From Cloeon dipterum (lineage: Eukaryota > Arthropoda > Insecta > Ephemeroptera > Baetidae), in the NCBI RefSeq assembly GCF_949628265.1, contig NC_088786.1:28355681-28419680 (forward strand): DNA of 64,000 bases. The letters run 5' to 3'. Below are positions 12,946 through 22,717 of the stretch, in pieces; the stretch's first letter is position 1, and the number at the start of each line of letters is the position of its first letter. The position numbers and the translations under genes are program-made. The notes under the pieces are model-generated. The model saw only the letters and a program-made list of their open reading frames with translations. It was not told the DNA's origin and made no database searches.

Positions 12946-13779
12946 TTAATCAGAGGATTCAAACATCTTAGAATGGAATTTTTTCTTTGGAATGATCCTG
13001 GCGGGTATCTCGGAGCAAATCATCGTCTCTCCGCGCGCGCTCTTCAACTCAAACCGAATCAATGGTTGGACCTAAAAATGGTAGATCATAATTATACAGA
13101 GCTTTTAATATAAACAGGGCAAAGGATACTAACCAGTGGGGTTCTTGGGCCAAGGAACAGTGAGTACTCGAACCTTGCCCTGGTGCCTGCCTTGATGGGA
13201 CACTTGTTCAGGGTGAGACTCGCACAACCGTCCTTCTGATTTATTGGCCACTTGATTGGGAGTCCATTTACAAAGACGGTGAGCTCAGGTTTCAGCACGG
13301 TCAAGTCTTTTGCTGAATAATTGTAACAAGTTTCATTTGACTTTAAAATCATAAATCATGCAGTTATTGTTGAGAGAAAATTAATACATATCGCAATTTT
13401 ACAATAATGTCTGGTTTTGTGACTTTAAAAATTTTAATTCAAATCGGACCAATAATTTGATACAATTTGGTGAATCAAATAAATTCTAGGTGCCAAAGAA
13501 GCGTTCCAGAGATAAACTTATTTGCTCACCATACACAAAGTCCACTCCACCTGAGATGTTCGTACCCCTGACCAAGTTGCATGGGTATTTGTCGCAGTTT
13601 CCCAGGGTAGTGTTCAAAGGAGGAGTTCCAATCTCTTAATTTTCATAAAACCCGAATTTTTAACTGGAAATAATTTAATGCTATAACACAAACTTACTGC
13701 ATTTTTTGAAATCTGTAGCAGACGCAATGCTGACGAGCGCCAGGAGCCAGACCACTGCTGCAGAAGCGAATGCTGCCAT
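12946..13779 (-). CDS. NPC2-like ML-domain secreted lipid-binding protein, copy 2
   Basis: Four exons, 13779-13698, 13634-13530, 13312-13134 and 13071-12946, give 163 residues with closed phases. The start gives a clear signal peptide (MAAFASAAVVWLLALVSIASA). Six cysteines follow in the NPC2 pattern (KKC, GNC, YPC, DGC, NKC, MIC), which would form three disulfides, with the conserved NKCPIKAG segment and a C-terminal ICSEIPARI strand. The ML (MD-2-related lipid-recognition) fold binds sterols or other small hydrophobic ligands, in lysosomes or secreted fluids. Exon 1 lacks the five residues found after the first cysteine in copies 3 and 4. A TATA box lies about 55-60 bp upstream of the ATG. 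Which lipid or odorant it binds cannot be read from the sequence. Confidence 0.88.
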
Positions 13780-13831
13780 ATTTGCTTAGTGCTTTGTGAA
13801 ATTGAACTGATACATTCTGATGGGTGCTAAC

Positions 13832-13840
13832 CCTTTTATA
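13832..13840 (-). promoter_or_regulatory. TATA box of NPC2 copy 2
   Basis: TATAAAAGG on the minus strand, about 55-60 bp upstream of the start codon at 13779. The same sequence lies at nearly the same distance in copies 3 and 4. The upstream GCCCGCGTGAAAA block (about 13932-13944) recurs upstream of copy 4. Confidence 0.65.
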
Positions 13841-14107
13841 CTTAATACTGACGCAAAAATTGGCATTCGTTGTCATTATCAAATTTATGACTTAAAAGCA
13901 CTTGGAATATAATGTTAATTAGCATTTTCAGGCCCGCGTGAAAATCTTGTTTTCAATTAACGTCATTTGCCCGCATTCGACATTGAAATAAGCCATTGCA
14001 AATCAAGCAAGGTGATATGTGCTCTATCAAAAAGGCTATGATCCTTAGGAAATAATACAATATCAAACATTGTTACGCAACATGAGATTTAAAATGACAT
14101 AATATAT

Positions 14108-14252
14108 CAGACCCCGGCGAAAGTCCGCGGGGCCCCCGAGGACCCTCTTCCCCGAATTTCGCCGTCGCGGTTTCGACATTTGCGGTTTCGTCGCTCAACG
14201 GCTCCTCCGGTGACACGGATGGAGACGTGTCGCTCGACGGTCGGCGAATACA
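14108..14252. other. isolated GC-rich fragment of unknown origin
   Basis: About 145 bp of GC-rich DNA (cccggcgaaagtccgcgggg ... gctcgacggtcggcgaa) sits abruptly in AT-rich sequence between NPC2 copies 2 and 3. No open frame, splice sites or relation to another sequence in this window was recognised. It could be a repeat fragment; no function is claimed. Confidence 0.35.
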
Positions 14253-14609
14253 TATAACATATATTTATTACTTTACGTTATTCTATGCCGCTATAAATGA
14301 AAAGTGTTTTCCAGCTCAATCCACTTTTTAATAAAGTAAATTTCATTTTGTTGTCCACCGTAGGTGTCTAATGAATATTATATTTATCTACATGCATTAA
14401 TTGACCTTTTCTGTGTGTCTTAAGCAGCTTTTACATGTTTACAACTAACAAGAGAATATTTATGTTTTCCTAATTTACGTTCTCATGAGATTAAATCAGA
14501 TTTATTTTCGGCAGCTCATTTAAAAAATCAAGATATAATGTACAATAAACTTTTATTCTATATACATAAGTCTTATTTACAATATTTTACAAATATTTAG
14601 TGTTTGATA

Positions 14610-15644
14610 CTAAAGGTTTTGTTCGTTGCAACTCACGCCATTAGAACTTTCAACTTGTTTTTTCTCCGAATGATTTTCATTTGGATTGGAAATAATTCTG
14701 ATTGGTATCTCTAGACAAATGGCAGTGTCTCCGTGCTCATTCCTTAACTCAAACCGTATTATAGGTTGGACCTAGAACAACAATAATCAAATTATCGTCA
14801 CGGCACAAAGAAACAAAAATACCGCTACCAATTGCTCCTAAACTATATCATGGAGCAATATATTATAAGCATGTGCATGCGTAGCCTCAATCACAGGTTG
14901 CTTAAACCAAAATCACCCTTGATACTGACCAAAGGGATTAGAGGGCCTAGAAAGAGCGAGTATTCGTATCTGGCTCTGGTGCCCGCCTTGATGGGACACT
15001 TGTTTAGGGTGAGACTCACGCATCCATCCTTCTGATTGATGGGCCAGCTGATTGGGAAACCCACTAAGTAGACGGTGATCTTAGGTATCAGCACACTCAA
15101 ATCCTTATCTGCATAAGTCCTTATTATAATTTTAATTTCTTCGCGTCTTTTATTCAAAATTGAAATGTGATCCAAAGGTTGAGAATTTAATTAAAAAAAT
15201 CAACGATGCAAGAGAATCAAATTTATACATTATTTCCATTTGATGTTTTAAGAAAGAATTATAAAAATTTTCTACTCTCGCAAAATTGTGAATGTTTAGA
15301 AAAAAAATTAATTTCCCAACACTATATGTTTATATTTAAAAAGAAAACGCAGTTATAAGAAAATGTCTTCTCACCATAAATGAAGTCCATACCGCCATAA
15401 ATTTCTGAGTCCCGAGCAAGATCGCATGGGTATTTGTCGCAGTTACTTAGAGTGACATTCAACGGAAGAGATCCAACCTCTTTTTTAAAAACATCAGAAT
15501 GAATTGTTACGTAAGGAACAATAAAATATCGTTAGTGAACATACTCTTGTTGAAAAATGATCTGCATTCCTTGAAATTGGTGGCGGACGCATCACCGACG
15601 AGCGACAGGAACCAAACTGCTGCTGCGATTCCGTATGTTACCAT
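14610..15644 (-). CDS. NPC2-like ML-domain secreted lipid-binding protein, copy 3
   Basis: Exons 15644-15545, 15479-15375, 15108-14930 and 14771-14610 give 181 residues. A signal peptide (MVTYGIAAAVWFLSLVGDASA) is followed by the six core cysteines (KEC, SNC, YPC, DGC, NKC, AIC). The core keeps SWPINQKDGC and NKCPIKAGTRARYEYS. Introns fall at the same positions and phases as in the other copies. The last exon runs about 20 residues past the conserved EIPIRI strand and adds a seventh cysteine near the C terminus (VSCNEQNL). Family role: binding of sterols, fatty acids or semiochemicals in an extracellular or lysosomal fluid. The TATA box is conserved. Confidence 0.88.
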
Positions 15645-15698
15645 TGTTGGTGTTTTACGCGAGAACTAACACTAACAGGTATACTAAAGGTTCCCAAT

Positions 15699-15707
15699 CC
15701 TTTTATA
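15699..15707 (-). promoter_or_regulatory. TATA box of NPC2 copy 3
   Basis: TATAAAAGG on the minus strand about 55-63 bp upstream of the ATG at 15644, matching the arrangement in copies 2 and 4. Confidence 0.65.
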
Positions 15708-15819
15708 CTAAAGTAAATATATATTATGTCACAACTATATAAAAAATTCAGTATGTTTTAATGCTGCTTGGTAGTGAAAGTGTTGCCTGAACTTGCTCTG
15801 TTTTAGGTGCTTGTAAAAC

Positions 15820-16035
15820 TTAATTTTTTGTGCCGCCGGGTCTTGAACCAAGCAGTGCTCCTGCGGACTCGAAAGGTTCTTCTCGTTTTTTCTTCATTAG
15901 AGCGCCATGGGTAATCCCGGGGGCCAATTGTAACACCTCGCGGGACTCGTGACGAACCGATGCCAATTCGATCGCCACTACTTGCTACTGGCTTTCGCAC
16001 CTTTCCAGCGGCTCTGGAGACAAAATTTGTTGAGA
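15820..16035. repeat. SINE-like fragment
   Basis: The segment cgccactacttgctactgg ... ctttcgcacctttccagcggctctgg (about 15975-16020) is clearly related to the start of the 12.6-kb SINE body. On the minus strand at about 15830-15850, GGTTCAAGACC resembles an RNA polymerase III box B. The copy is partial and its borders are unclear. Confidence 0.4.
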
Positions 16036-16508
16036 GCAAGCGTGCCTGTGCAATTATTCGAAAATCTGATCAAAGTTTAGGGGTTGAGTGCGTTTATTTT
16101 TCCAACTCTCTAGTTGCTGTGGTTACACCTTTCCAACAAATATGTGAAATAATTTCACAGGATGACTTTTTTAATAATGTGGACCTTAAAAACGACAAAG
16201 CTTATTCCCTTGAGTGTAGTATGCTGTTCCATATTATTTGTTCGCGATGTTATTGGTATAAGCTTCTCTCTATTCACAAAATTTTCAAATTTGAATTTTG
16301 AGATCATTTTAGCAGCGTAAAATTTGTAATTAATTTTAGTTAATTTAGGTCGCTGTGCAAACGAACAAAAAATTACTTTTTGTATTTTTTCATTCAGATA
16401 ATGCGTCAAAATACTTATTTTATTCTCGTTTATTCTTATTAAATTTTGGAGAACAAAATAAAGTTCATTTTTATCCATTTTTAGATAATTCTAGTCATTT
16501 ATTTAGTT

Positions 16509-17542
16509 TTAGTTTACAATGATTTGATTGACTGCATCGTGGCTTGGTTCTCTCCAGCCCTCACTGTCAAAATCTTCAACAAGTTTTGCCCTCAGGTTTT
16601 TTTCATCAGGATTGGGAAGGATTCTGATTGGCATCTCAGCGCAAATTGTGGTATCCCCGCGCGCATTCCTGAATTCGAACCGCATCAAAGGTTGAACCTA
16701 AAATAGGCGAATCACGTCAGCAGGGTAGCTCGTAAAAATGAAACAAATGGTTACTAACCAAAGGGGTTCGAGGGCCAAGGTAGAGCGAGTACTCGTACCT
16801 TGCCCTGGTGCCCGCCTTGACGGGACACTTGTTATGGCTAAGACTCGTGCATCCATCCTCCTGATTCATGGGCCAGTTGATCGGAAGACCAGCTACGTAG
16901 ACAGTGATCACGGGTCTCAGCACGCTCAATTCCTTACCTGAGTCATTCAAAATAATTTGTTTAGGTCAATGATTATGAAATTTTAACAAAAAAGCCAATA
17001 AATGCACAGCTAAACTAAATAATTAAAAAATAACAGATATACTAAAAAAGCTTTCCACTAGATTTAAATCGTGCATTCTCAAAGACCCAGAATATTTTTA
17101 ATTTTTGTTTGTTGTTATGAAAAGATGAAACATTTAATAAAAAATTTTAAAATTGATATAACAAAAATTTAGATGCTATGTCTATTAAGCCATAATTAAA
17201 CATGTCGGGTTGTAAAAACCAGTCATCAACTAATGAGCATTCAGAAGGTAATTTGACAAATAATGTTTACTCACCATACACGAAGTCCATACCACCAGAG
17301 ACGTTCATGCCCCTGACAAGGTCACAGGGGTATTTTTCGCAGTTACCCAGAGTGACATTCAAAGGAGGAGTTCCCACCTCTTTATTAGTACACAAAAATT
17401 TAAGTTAGAAAAGTAATAATAATTATTGTAAATTAAACTTACTGTAGTTAAAAAAAGATCTGCATTCCTTGAAATTGGTTGCAGAAGCAATGCTACTGAG
17501 CGCCAGGAGCAAAATTGTTGCTGCAGTTCCGAATGTTGCCAT
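16509..17542 (-). CDS. NPC2-like ML-domain secreted lipid-binding protein, copy 4
   Basis: Exons 17542-17443, 17379-17275, 16937-16759 and 16697-16509 give 190 residues, the longest of the five. Signal peptide MATFGTAATILLLALSSIASA; six core cysteines (KEC, GNC, YPC, DGC, NKC, TIC); NKCPVKAGTRARYEYS; and a C-terminal ICAEMPIRI strand. A further ~40 residues, acidic/polar and without cysteines, extend past the ML core. The five residues after the first cysteine (RSFFNY) are shared with copy 3. Intron positions are identical to its neighbours. Secreted lipid carrier by family; ligand unknown. Confidence 0.88.
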
Positions 17543-17589
17543 TGTTTAGGGTTTAATGGGAGGACTGACGAATGGTGATGGTTGCCAGT

Positions 17590-17598
17590 CCTTTTATA
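17590..17598 (-). promoter_or_regulatory. TATA box of NPC2 copy 4
   Basis: TATAAAAGG on the minus strand about 50-56 bp upstream of the start at 17542. A GCCCGCGTGAAAA block at 17648-17660 is shared with copy 2. Confidence 0.65.
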
Positions 17599-18008
17599 CT
17601 TGCGAAAAATTGCAAATACTAAAATTGCGTATGCAGAAAATTTTCGCGCCCGCGTGAAAAACTAGTTTTCAATCCACTTTTATTGGCCCGCATGACGCAT
17701 AATGACTATATTTTTTTGGAATTCTCGCTAAATCTGGCAAGGTTATCGGTAGTTTATCAAGTAACTTACTGGTCCTCATTAAGTCGATCGGTATTCTGAC
17801 GCAATTCAAAGATTTGCCAACATTCCAATACCAGTTTAATTTCTTTTTGTTGTGTGTATTTACCAATGAATGAAACATTTTATTCTGGTTGTATATTGCA
17901 AATTTATCTGTTGGATCAGCATTATTTTTATCCGGAATTATTTAATTTATAGTGATAGTGCGTAGTAGCTGTCATGTACCTTGGTGATCAAGTGCAGATT
18001 TTTTTAGA

Positions 18009-20196
18009 TCATTTTTGCTTAACGATGATTAGGTACGGCATGACCTGACCGTCGCTGCTTCCTTCTTTCTTTCTTCTTTCTTTCCCTGTACCATCTACTC
18101 TTTTTCCTCTCAGCATCTTTTGGATGGCAAAAAAGGAGACTTCTAGCACTAAAACAAGACTGCTGACAATAAAGCCAGACGCAAGGATGGCCACCATAGG
18201 CGCGATAAAAGCCATTCCGGCAGGACGTGTACTGCTCATCCTTTTAAGTTCTCTGGCTTGGATCTGCTCTCCCTGAGTCGATCGGCGCCACCTGTCCAAG
18301 AGTCCTGCTGAGCGAGCATTTCGTATCCTATGAAACATTGAGTAAAAATAAATTTTAGCTTATCGAAAAGATGCAGTTAAGAACGTCCAAGACTAAATTC
18401 ACAATGAAAGTCTTTGTTTGTGGCTTGACAAAGGAGTTGTATGCTTTATTTAATAATCTGTCAAAACGGTGAGTCTGCAACCTGTGCACCATCTGTGTCA
18501 CGGAAGTTGCCTATATTCGACTCCTTGTTTTTAAATTTATGCTGTCAACTTCAACTCACACGGTTCAGTGCATGCTATAAAGTATAATCACCTTCAAAGT
18601 GTTCATGTTTATTCAAAGCTATCAAACTCATGCTATTTAATATTATCGACTAGTATATTTAATGAGTTTTATTTGTTTAAATAACTTAAACTAATAAAAC
18701 TCGGCCACACTGTTCTCCGATTTAATGAAAATTTAACTCTCATCCGCAAATAAAATGAATGTAACAAATCAATGAAGTAGCCGGGAATAAAAATATTATT
18801 ACGATTTTCTAATTTTGTCCGTAAGTGGTCCTTTACTGACAACCAGGCCCCACCAGCTTCTGAAGAACTTCTCTGGCAGCGTGGTCGTCTCGCAGGGCAG
18901 ACGAGTGAGGACCGGAGGTGAGGGGAGCATCAGGGCTGTTCGTGGGTCACACACCCTTGCCCAGTCCTGGCTCACCTCGACCCTGAAGGTGCTCGTGGAG
19001 TTTTTATCCAAGAGATGATTAAAATTTTCCAACAAAGCTTCAGATGGCACCAGGACTATAAGATTGCGGGTGGCCAGCCCTTGCTTGGCCGCTGGAGGAT
19101 CAGCCGCACGGCCGACGGCCAGTTGCGACACGAGGCCAGCGCTGAACGCGTTGAACACAAGCAGGCCGAATATCAGGCCCACGAAAAGCACAAAACGCCC
19201 GCCCCGGGAGGAGTCCATTGCCAGGGCACCTTTGATAAAAATAAATCGTAAGAGGGTGCAGTTTTGCATCAAAGAAATATTTTTTTAAGAATTATTTCAA
19301 CATGATAATATGAAGTAGTGTTCTCTTTCAGAATGCTATTAAATATTCAAAATCTTGATATAAAAATAAAAACAATTCAGAAATGTTTTGTTTTTTCGCA
19401 CTTATCTATTAAATTTTGTAATAACCTTGATATGAAATCATGCCTACTACAGTAATGGCAATTTCTGCAGGGTCGGCAATTTTTCGTTTTGAGGCTTCAT
19501 CTCCTGCTCCCCTAACGAGTACCATCAGTGCCAACCAGAAGAGGAGCGCAGTCAGGCCCACGAGGGCCCACGAGGTGAGACCGAACACGGCCCTTAAGTC
19601 TGCCAGCTGAGGCCCTTCGTCACGAGCCACAACTAGCTGATAACTTGAAAAGTAAAATTTTGTGAGCTATGTAGAAGGTTCATGACGAGAAAGTAATCTA
19701 TTTTGCCTTTTTTCGAGTAAAGGTCCAAAGTAAGCAATTTTTGACGACTTCCCAATGCCAGGCTCCATTGGCACCAGGGAGAATCCCACGGCTGCTTTTC
19801 CCTCGGCGACGGATCCAATGACGTCTTTAGTTTTTAAACTAATTTGTAGTCGAAACCTAAAAATATTATTTTATTTGGACGTAAATCAGCATAGCATGTG
19901 GCACTAAAACTTTTTAAAATTAGCACAGTAAAGCAGCATTAGGATGGTAAATAATTCTTTTTATTTTTATATGTTAGAGATGAAAGTTCAAGTCAACCTT
20001 AAGCTTTGTGCGAGATATGTCCAGACTTGAAGAGGGAAGTTTCTTTCGTTATGCAACTCGTTGGCAAAATCAAGGGTGACACCTTCGCTTAAAAAGTCTG
20101 CCTGATAATTTTAAACGTACATTTAAAAATCGATATAATTCGGAAGAGTAAAACTACCTCAAAAGCGGCGGCCGTCACATTGGGTGCGTCAGACAT
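18009..20196 (-). CDS. ionotropic-receptor-like ligand-gated channel (short form)
   Basis: Six exons: 20196-20158, 20101-19998, 19838-19707, 19643-19426, 19229-18803 and 18327-18009. They total 1239 nt (412 residues) with all phases closing. The order matches an iGluR/IR channel. A truncated S1 lobe includes VIGSVAEGKAAVGFS and IAYFGPLLEK, then SYQLVVARDEG. M1 follows (about residues 112-135, FGLTSWALVGLTALLFWLAL), then a pore segment (TVVGMISYQGA) and M2 (about 175-203, FNAFSAGLVSQL). S2 contains the DWARVC and FFRSWWGLVV regions. M3 lies at about 341-370, followed by a basic, poly-Lys/Arg tail. There is no amino-terminal domain and no signal peptide in this model, so an upstream exon may be missing or the gene is reduced. 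The third intron would use a GC donor (AAAAG|GCAAAA). Insect IRs are chemosensory cation channels, often needing co-receptors. It is embedded in the NPC2 cluster on the same strand. Confidence 0.75.
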
Positions 20197-20819
20197 CGCG
20201 TAGTTTGCCCTATATTTTCAATGATGCGTGATAATGGGTGCGTCAGCCTAAACCTTGACTCTCTGTGAAAATGCGGGCTAAATTTGATGATTTCCAAGAC
20301 CTTTTTGATCGAATATTTAGCTCATTGACATGACAATCGTATGGCATCAAAGCTATATTGCTAAATTTGACACATAACATATCAATTGAATATGCGCGCG
20401 CAACCATGAAAAGTCAATTTTTGCGTGCCTTGGGCCGCGTTATGCCATAGAAAAGTTTGCTGTTAGTCTGAGCTTAACAGAAGGCTTAATCAGAAATAGA
20501 TTACAATAAAAAGCAAAAGGGGATTTCTCTGTTACAGCACTTTTCATTATCAATCAATCAACAAAATGTAACCCAAATGTAAGAAGTCTATTGTGCTCTA
20601 GCTATTAACGTAATGTGGTCGCGTAGATTATACTCAATTCGGGGTTTTGCTCTCTTAATTTTGGTTCTGCGCGGCATCAATTTAGTAAAAGTGAAATTAA
20701 ACCAAAGACATTTTGTAACAAAAAATTTATTTGATTTCCCAAGCAACAAATTATCTTGCTCTTCCCGGCTCTGGGCTCATTTGAGAGCTGGTGCGCTGTT
20801 CCCAATATCAGCATTCGTC

Positions 20820-22717
20820 CTATCCCACAGTATTGTCTGCTATCTCGACAGGTAACTCGACGCAGATCGTGGTATAACCCTTCTCGTCCTTGAACTTGAA
20901 CCAAATGTTCGCACTGACCTGCATTTCAATTGATTAGGGTTATACATATTTTTTCATCATTGGTCAGGTCAATATTTCAAGTGCACTTACTAGGGGAATC
21001 CAACTTTTCAAGTACAGTGAAAATTGATAGCGGGCGCGCGTGTTAGCTTTAATTGGGCAACTGTTCATCGAGAGGGTGTCGCATCCATCGTCTTGGTTTA
21101 TATCCAAACCGACCGGAATACCTACCAAGTAAGCCGTTACCTCAGGAATAAGCACTCTCAAGTCTTTATCTGCAAAGCAAAATATATTTGTTAATTTTTT
21201 CTCGAATAATTGTTTGATAAATAAAAAGATCGTGAAATACCGAGGTAAATTAAAACCGAACTTTCCTCATTGGAAAATAGTGCCGATCGAGTAATATATT
21301 AATCTTGATTTTTTTGCTCTTTTTATCCCTGTCCGAGGACCGGCACTAGCACGAATGCTGAAACCTGGGTCCCAATAACACCGCGAACGTTAAAATGGGC
21401 GTACCGGGTCGCTCAGGGACCCAGCCCACTGAAGGGCCACTTGCCTCTGCACCAAGGACTTTTTGAAACGCTACATAGACAATTGTCCCTTGATGCCAAT
21501 CACGCATGCTGGAAAGGTGCAAACTAGCAAGTATATAGCGAGTCGGCCTAGAGTTATGCAGCCGGCTACCAGGCGGTCACCAATCCAGCTACTGCGACTG
21601 CACCTGGACTGCACTCAATGTTGCTTAACTTTGGTGATCTAACGAGAACCGGTGTGTCCAGCATGATACACCCTAGAACTCCTTTAGCTATGAGTTTAAA
21701 TTTCACACTGCAAATTTTTTTAATTTTCTAACTTCTCAATAAGAAATTGTAAGTATTATTATTGAGTTTAATTCAAAAATTTTATAAATATAGAGGTTAT
21801 ATGGAAAAGCCCTGTAGCGGTGTGCTACACGGGTTATTGCTTTGGAAGCATGGATCAGAGCCGCATAGAAGTTGCTGAACGTGCGGTATCAAAAAACGAC
21901 GGACTGCAACACTATTAATGCACTCATTTTGCATTTTAATGATATTTTTAGGCCGACTGAAGCAACGCCGCAGTGGTGAAGAGTGAATTTTTTGCTGTTA
22001 ACGTGCCGAAATGGCACAAAATATGAAGGAATAATTCTTTTTTCACAAAATATCACGGAAACCATAAAATTTTACGGTCAAACTTTTGTGCCAAGAGCAA
22101 AATATTGAGCGATTTAATGGAAAATTATGCGTTAAAGCTAATGAAATCATTTCTGCATTTAAAAGACATAACGTTGTTTTTTGTACCCAAATATAGACGT
22201 TTTAAATATATGTAATTTATCCAATCAATTATTCCACATTCCGCGAAAATATGTTTTCAGTTTTGCAGCCTGGGCGCAGCAAAAATAGTCGCGATATATA
22301 TACGACAAAATTCCCGAAATCGAACTAGCCGCTGATAATAAAAATATAGGAACCAGTGCCTGCTAGACTCTATTATGCAATTTCTGACACAATATTCAAC
22401 TGAGAAACTAACTCAACATGTTTTGCTGTACTCACCGTACATGAAGTCCATCTCTCCTGTGACATTTGAGTTCCTGCGGAAGACGCACGGATACCTGTCG
22501 CAGCCATTCAAACTAATATTTAAAGGTGGCACGCCGACTCCTATTTCGTAGGGATTAAATCTCATTAGCAATCAGAAAATCTGCGGGAATCTTAAAATGG
22601 TAACTAACTGGAGTTAAAAAAGCTGGTGCGGCAATCTTTGACGCTGATGGCGGCGGCGGCCAGCGACATCAGCCAGCAGAACGAGAACGTGAAGAGCGCA
22701 CTGGACGACCTCATCAT
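20820..22717 (-). CDS. NPC2-like ML-domain secreted lipid-binding protein, copy 5 (divergent)
   Basis: Exons 22717-22609, 22540-22436, 21169-20991 and 20918-20820 give 163 residues. Start MMRSSSALFTFSFCWLMSLA gives a signal peptide (either of two adjacent ATGs is possible). The six core cysteines persist (KDC, NGC, YPC, DGC, NSC, TIC), with NSCPIKANTRARYQFS and ICVELPVEI. The NWP motif of the other copies is replaced by VGLDINQDDGC. It is the most divergent copy and is separated from the rest by the ionotropic-receptor-like gene. Its second intron is unusually long (about 1.27 kb) because it contains a 5S-headed SINE. No close copy of the TATAAAAGG promoter was identified. Role: secreted lipid-binding carrier by family; ligand unknown. 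Confidence 0.85.
21312..21675 (-). repeat. SINE with 5S rRNA-derived head (SINE3-like)
   Basis: Read on the minus strand, the first ~115 bp follow the 5S rRNA gene: ACACCGGTTCTCGTTAGATC, then ACCAAAGTTAAGCAACATTG and GGATTGGTGACCGCCTGG. These cover the 5S internal promoter (box A, intermediate element, box C). A body of about 220 bp follows, shared with repeats at 12.6 and 37.2 kb. It ends gtcctcggacagggataaaa plus a short A-rich tail. It lies in intron 2 of NPC2 copy 5. The 5S head defines the SINE3 class; the family name is unknown to me. Confidence 0.8.
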
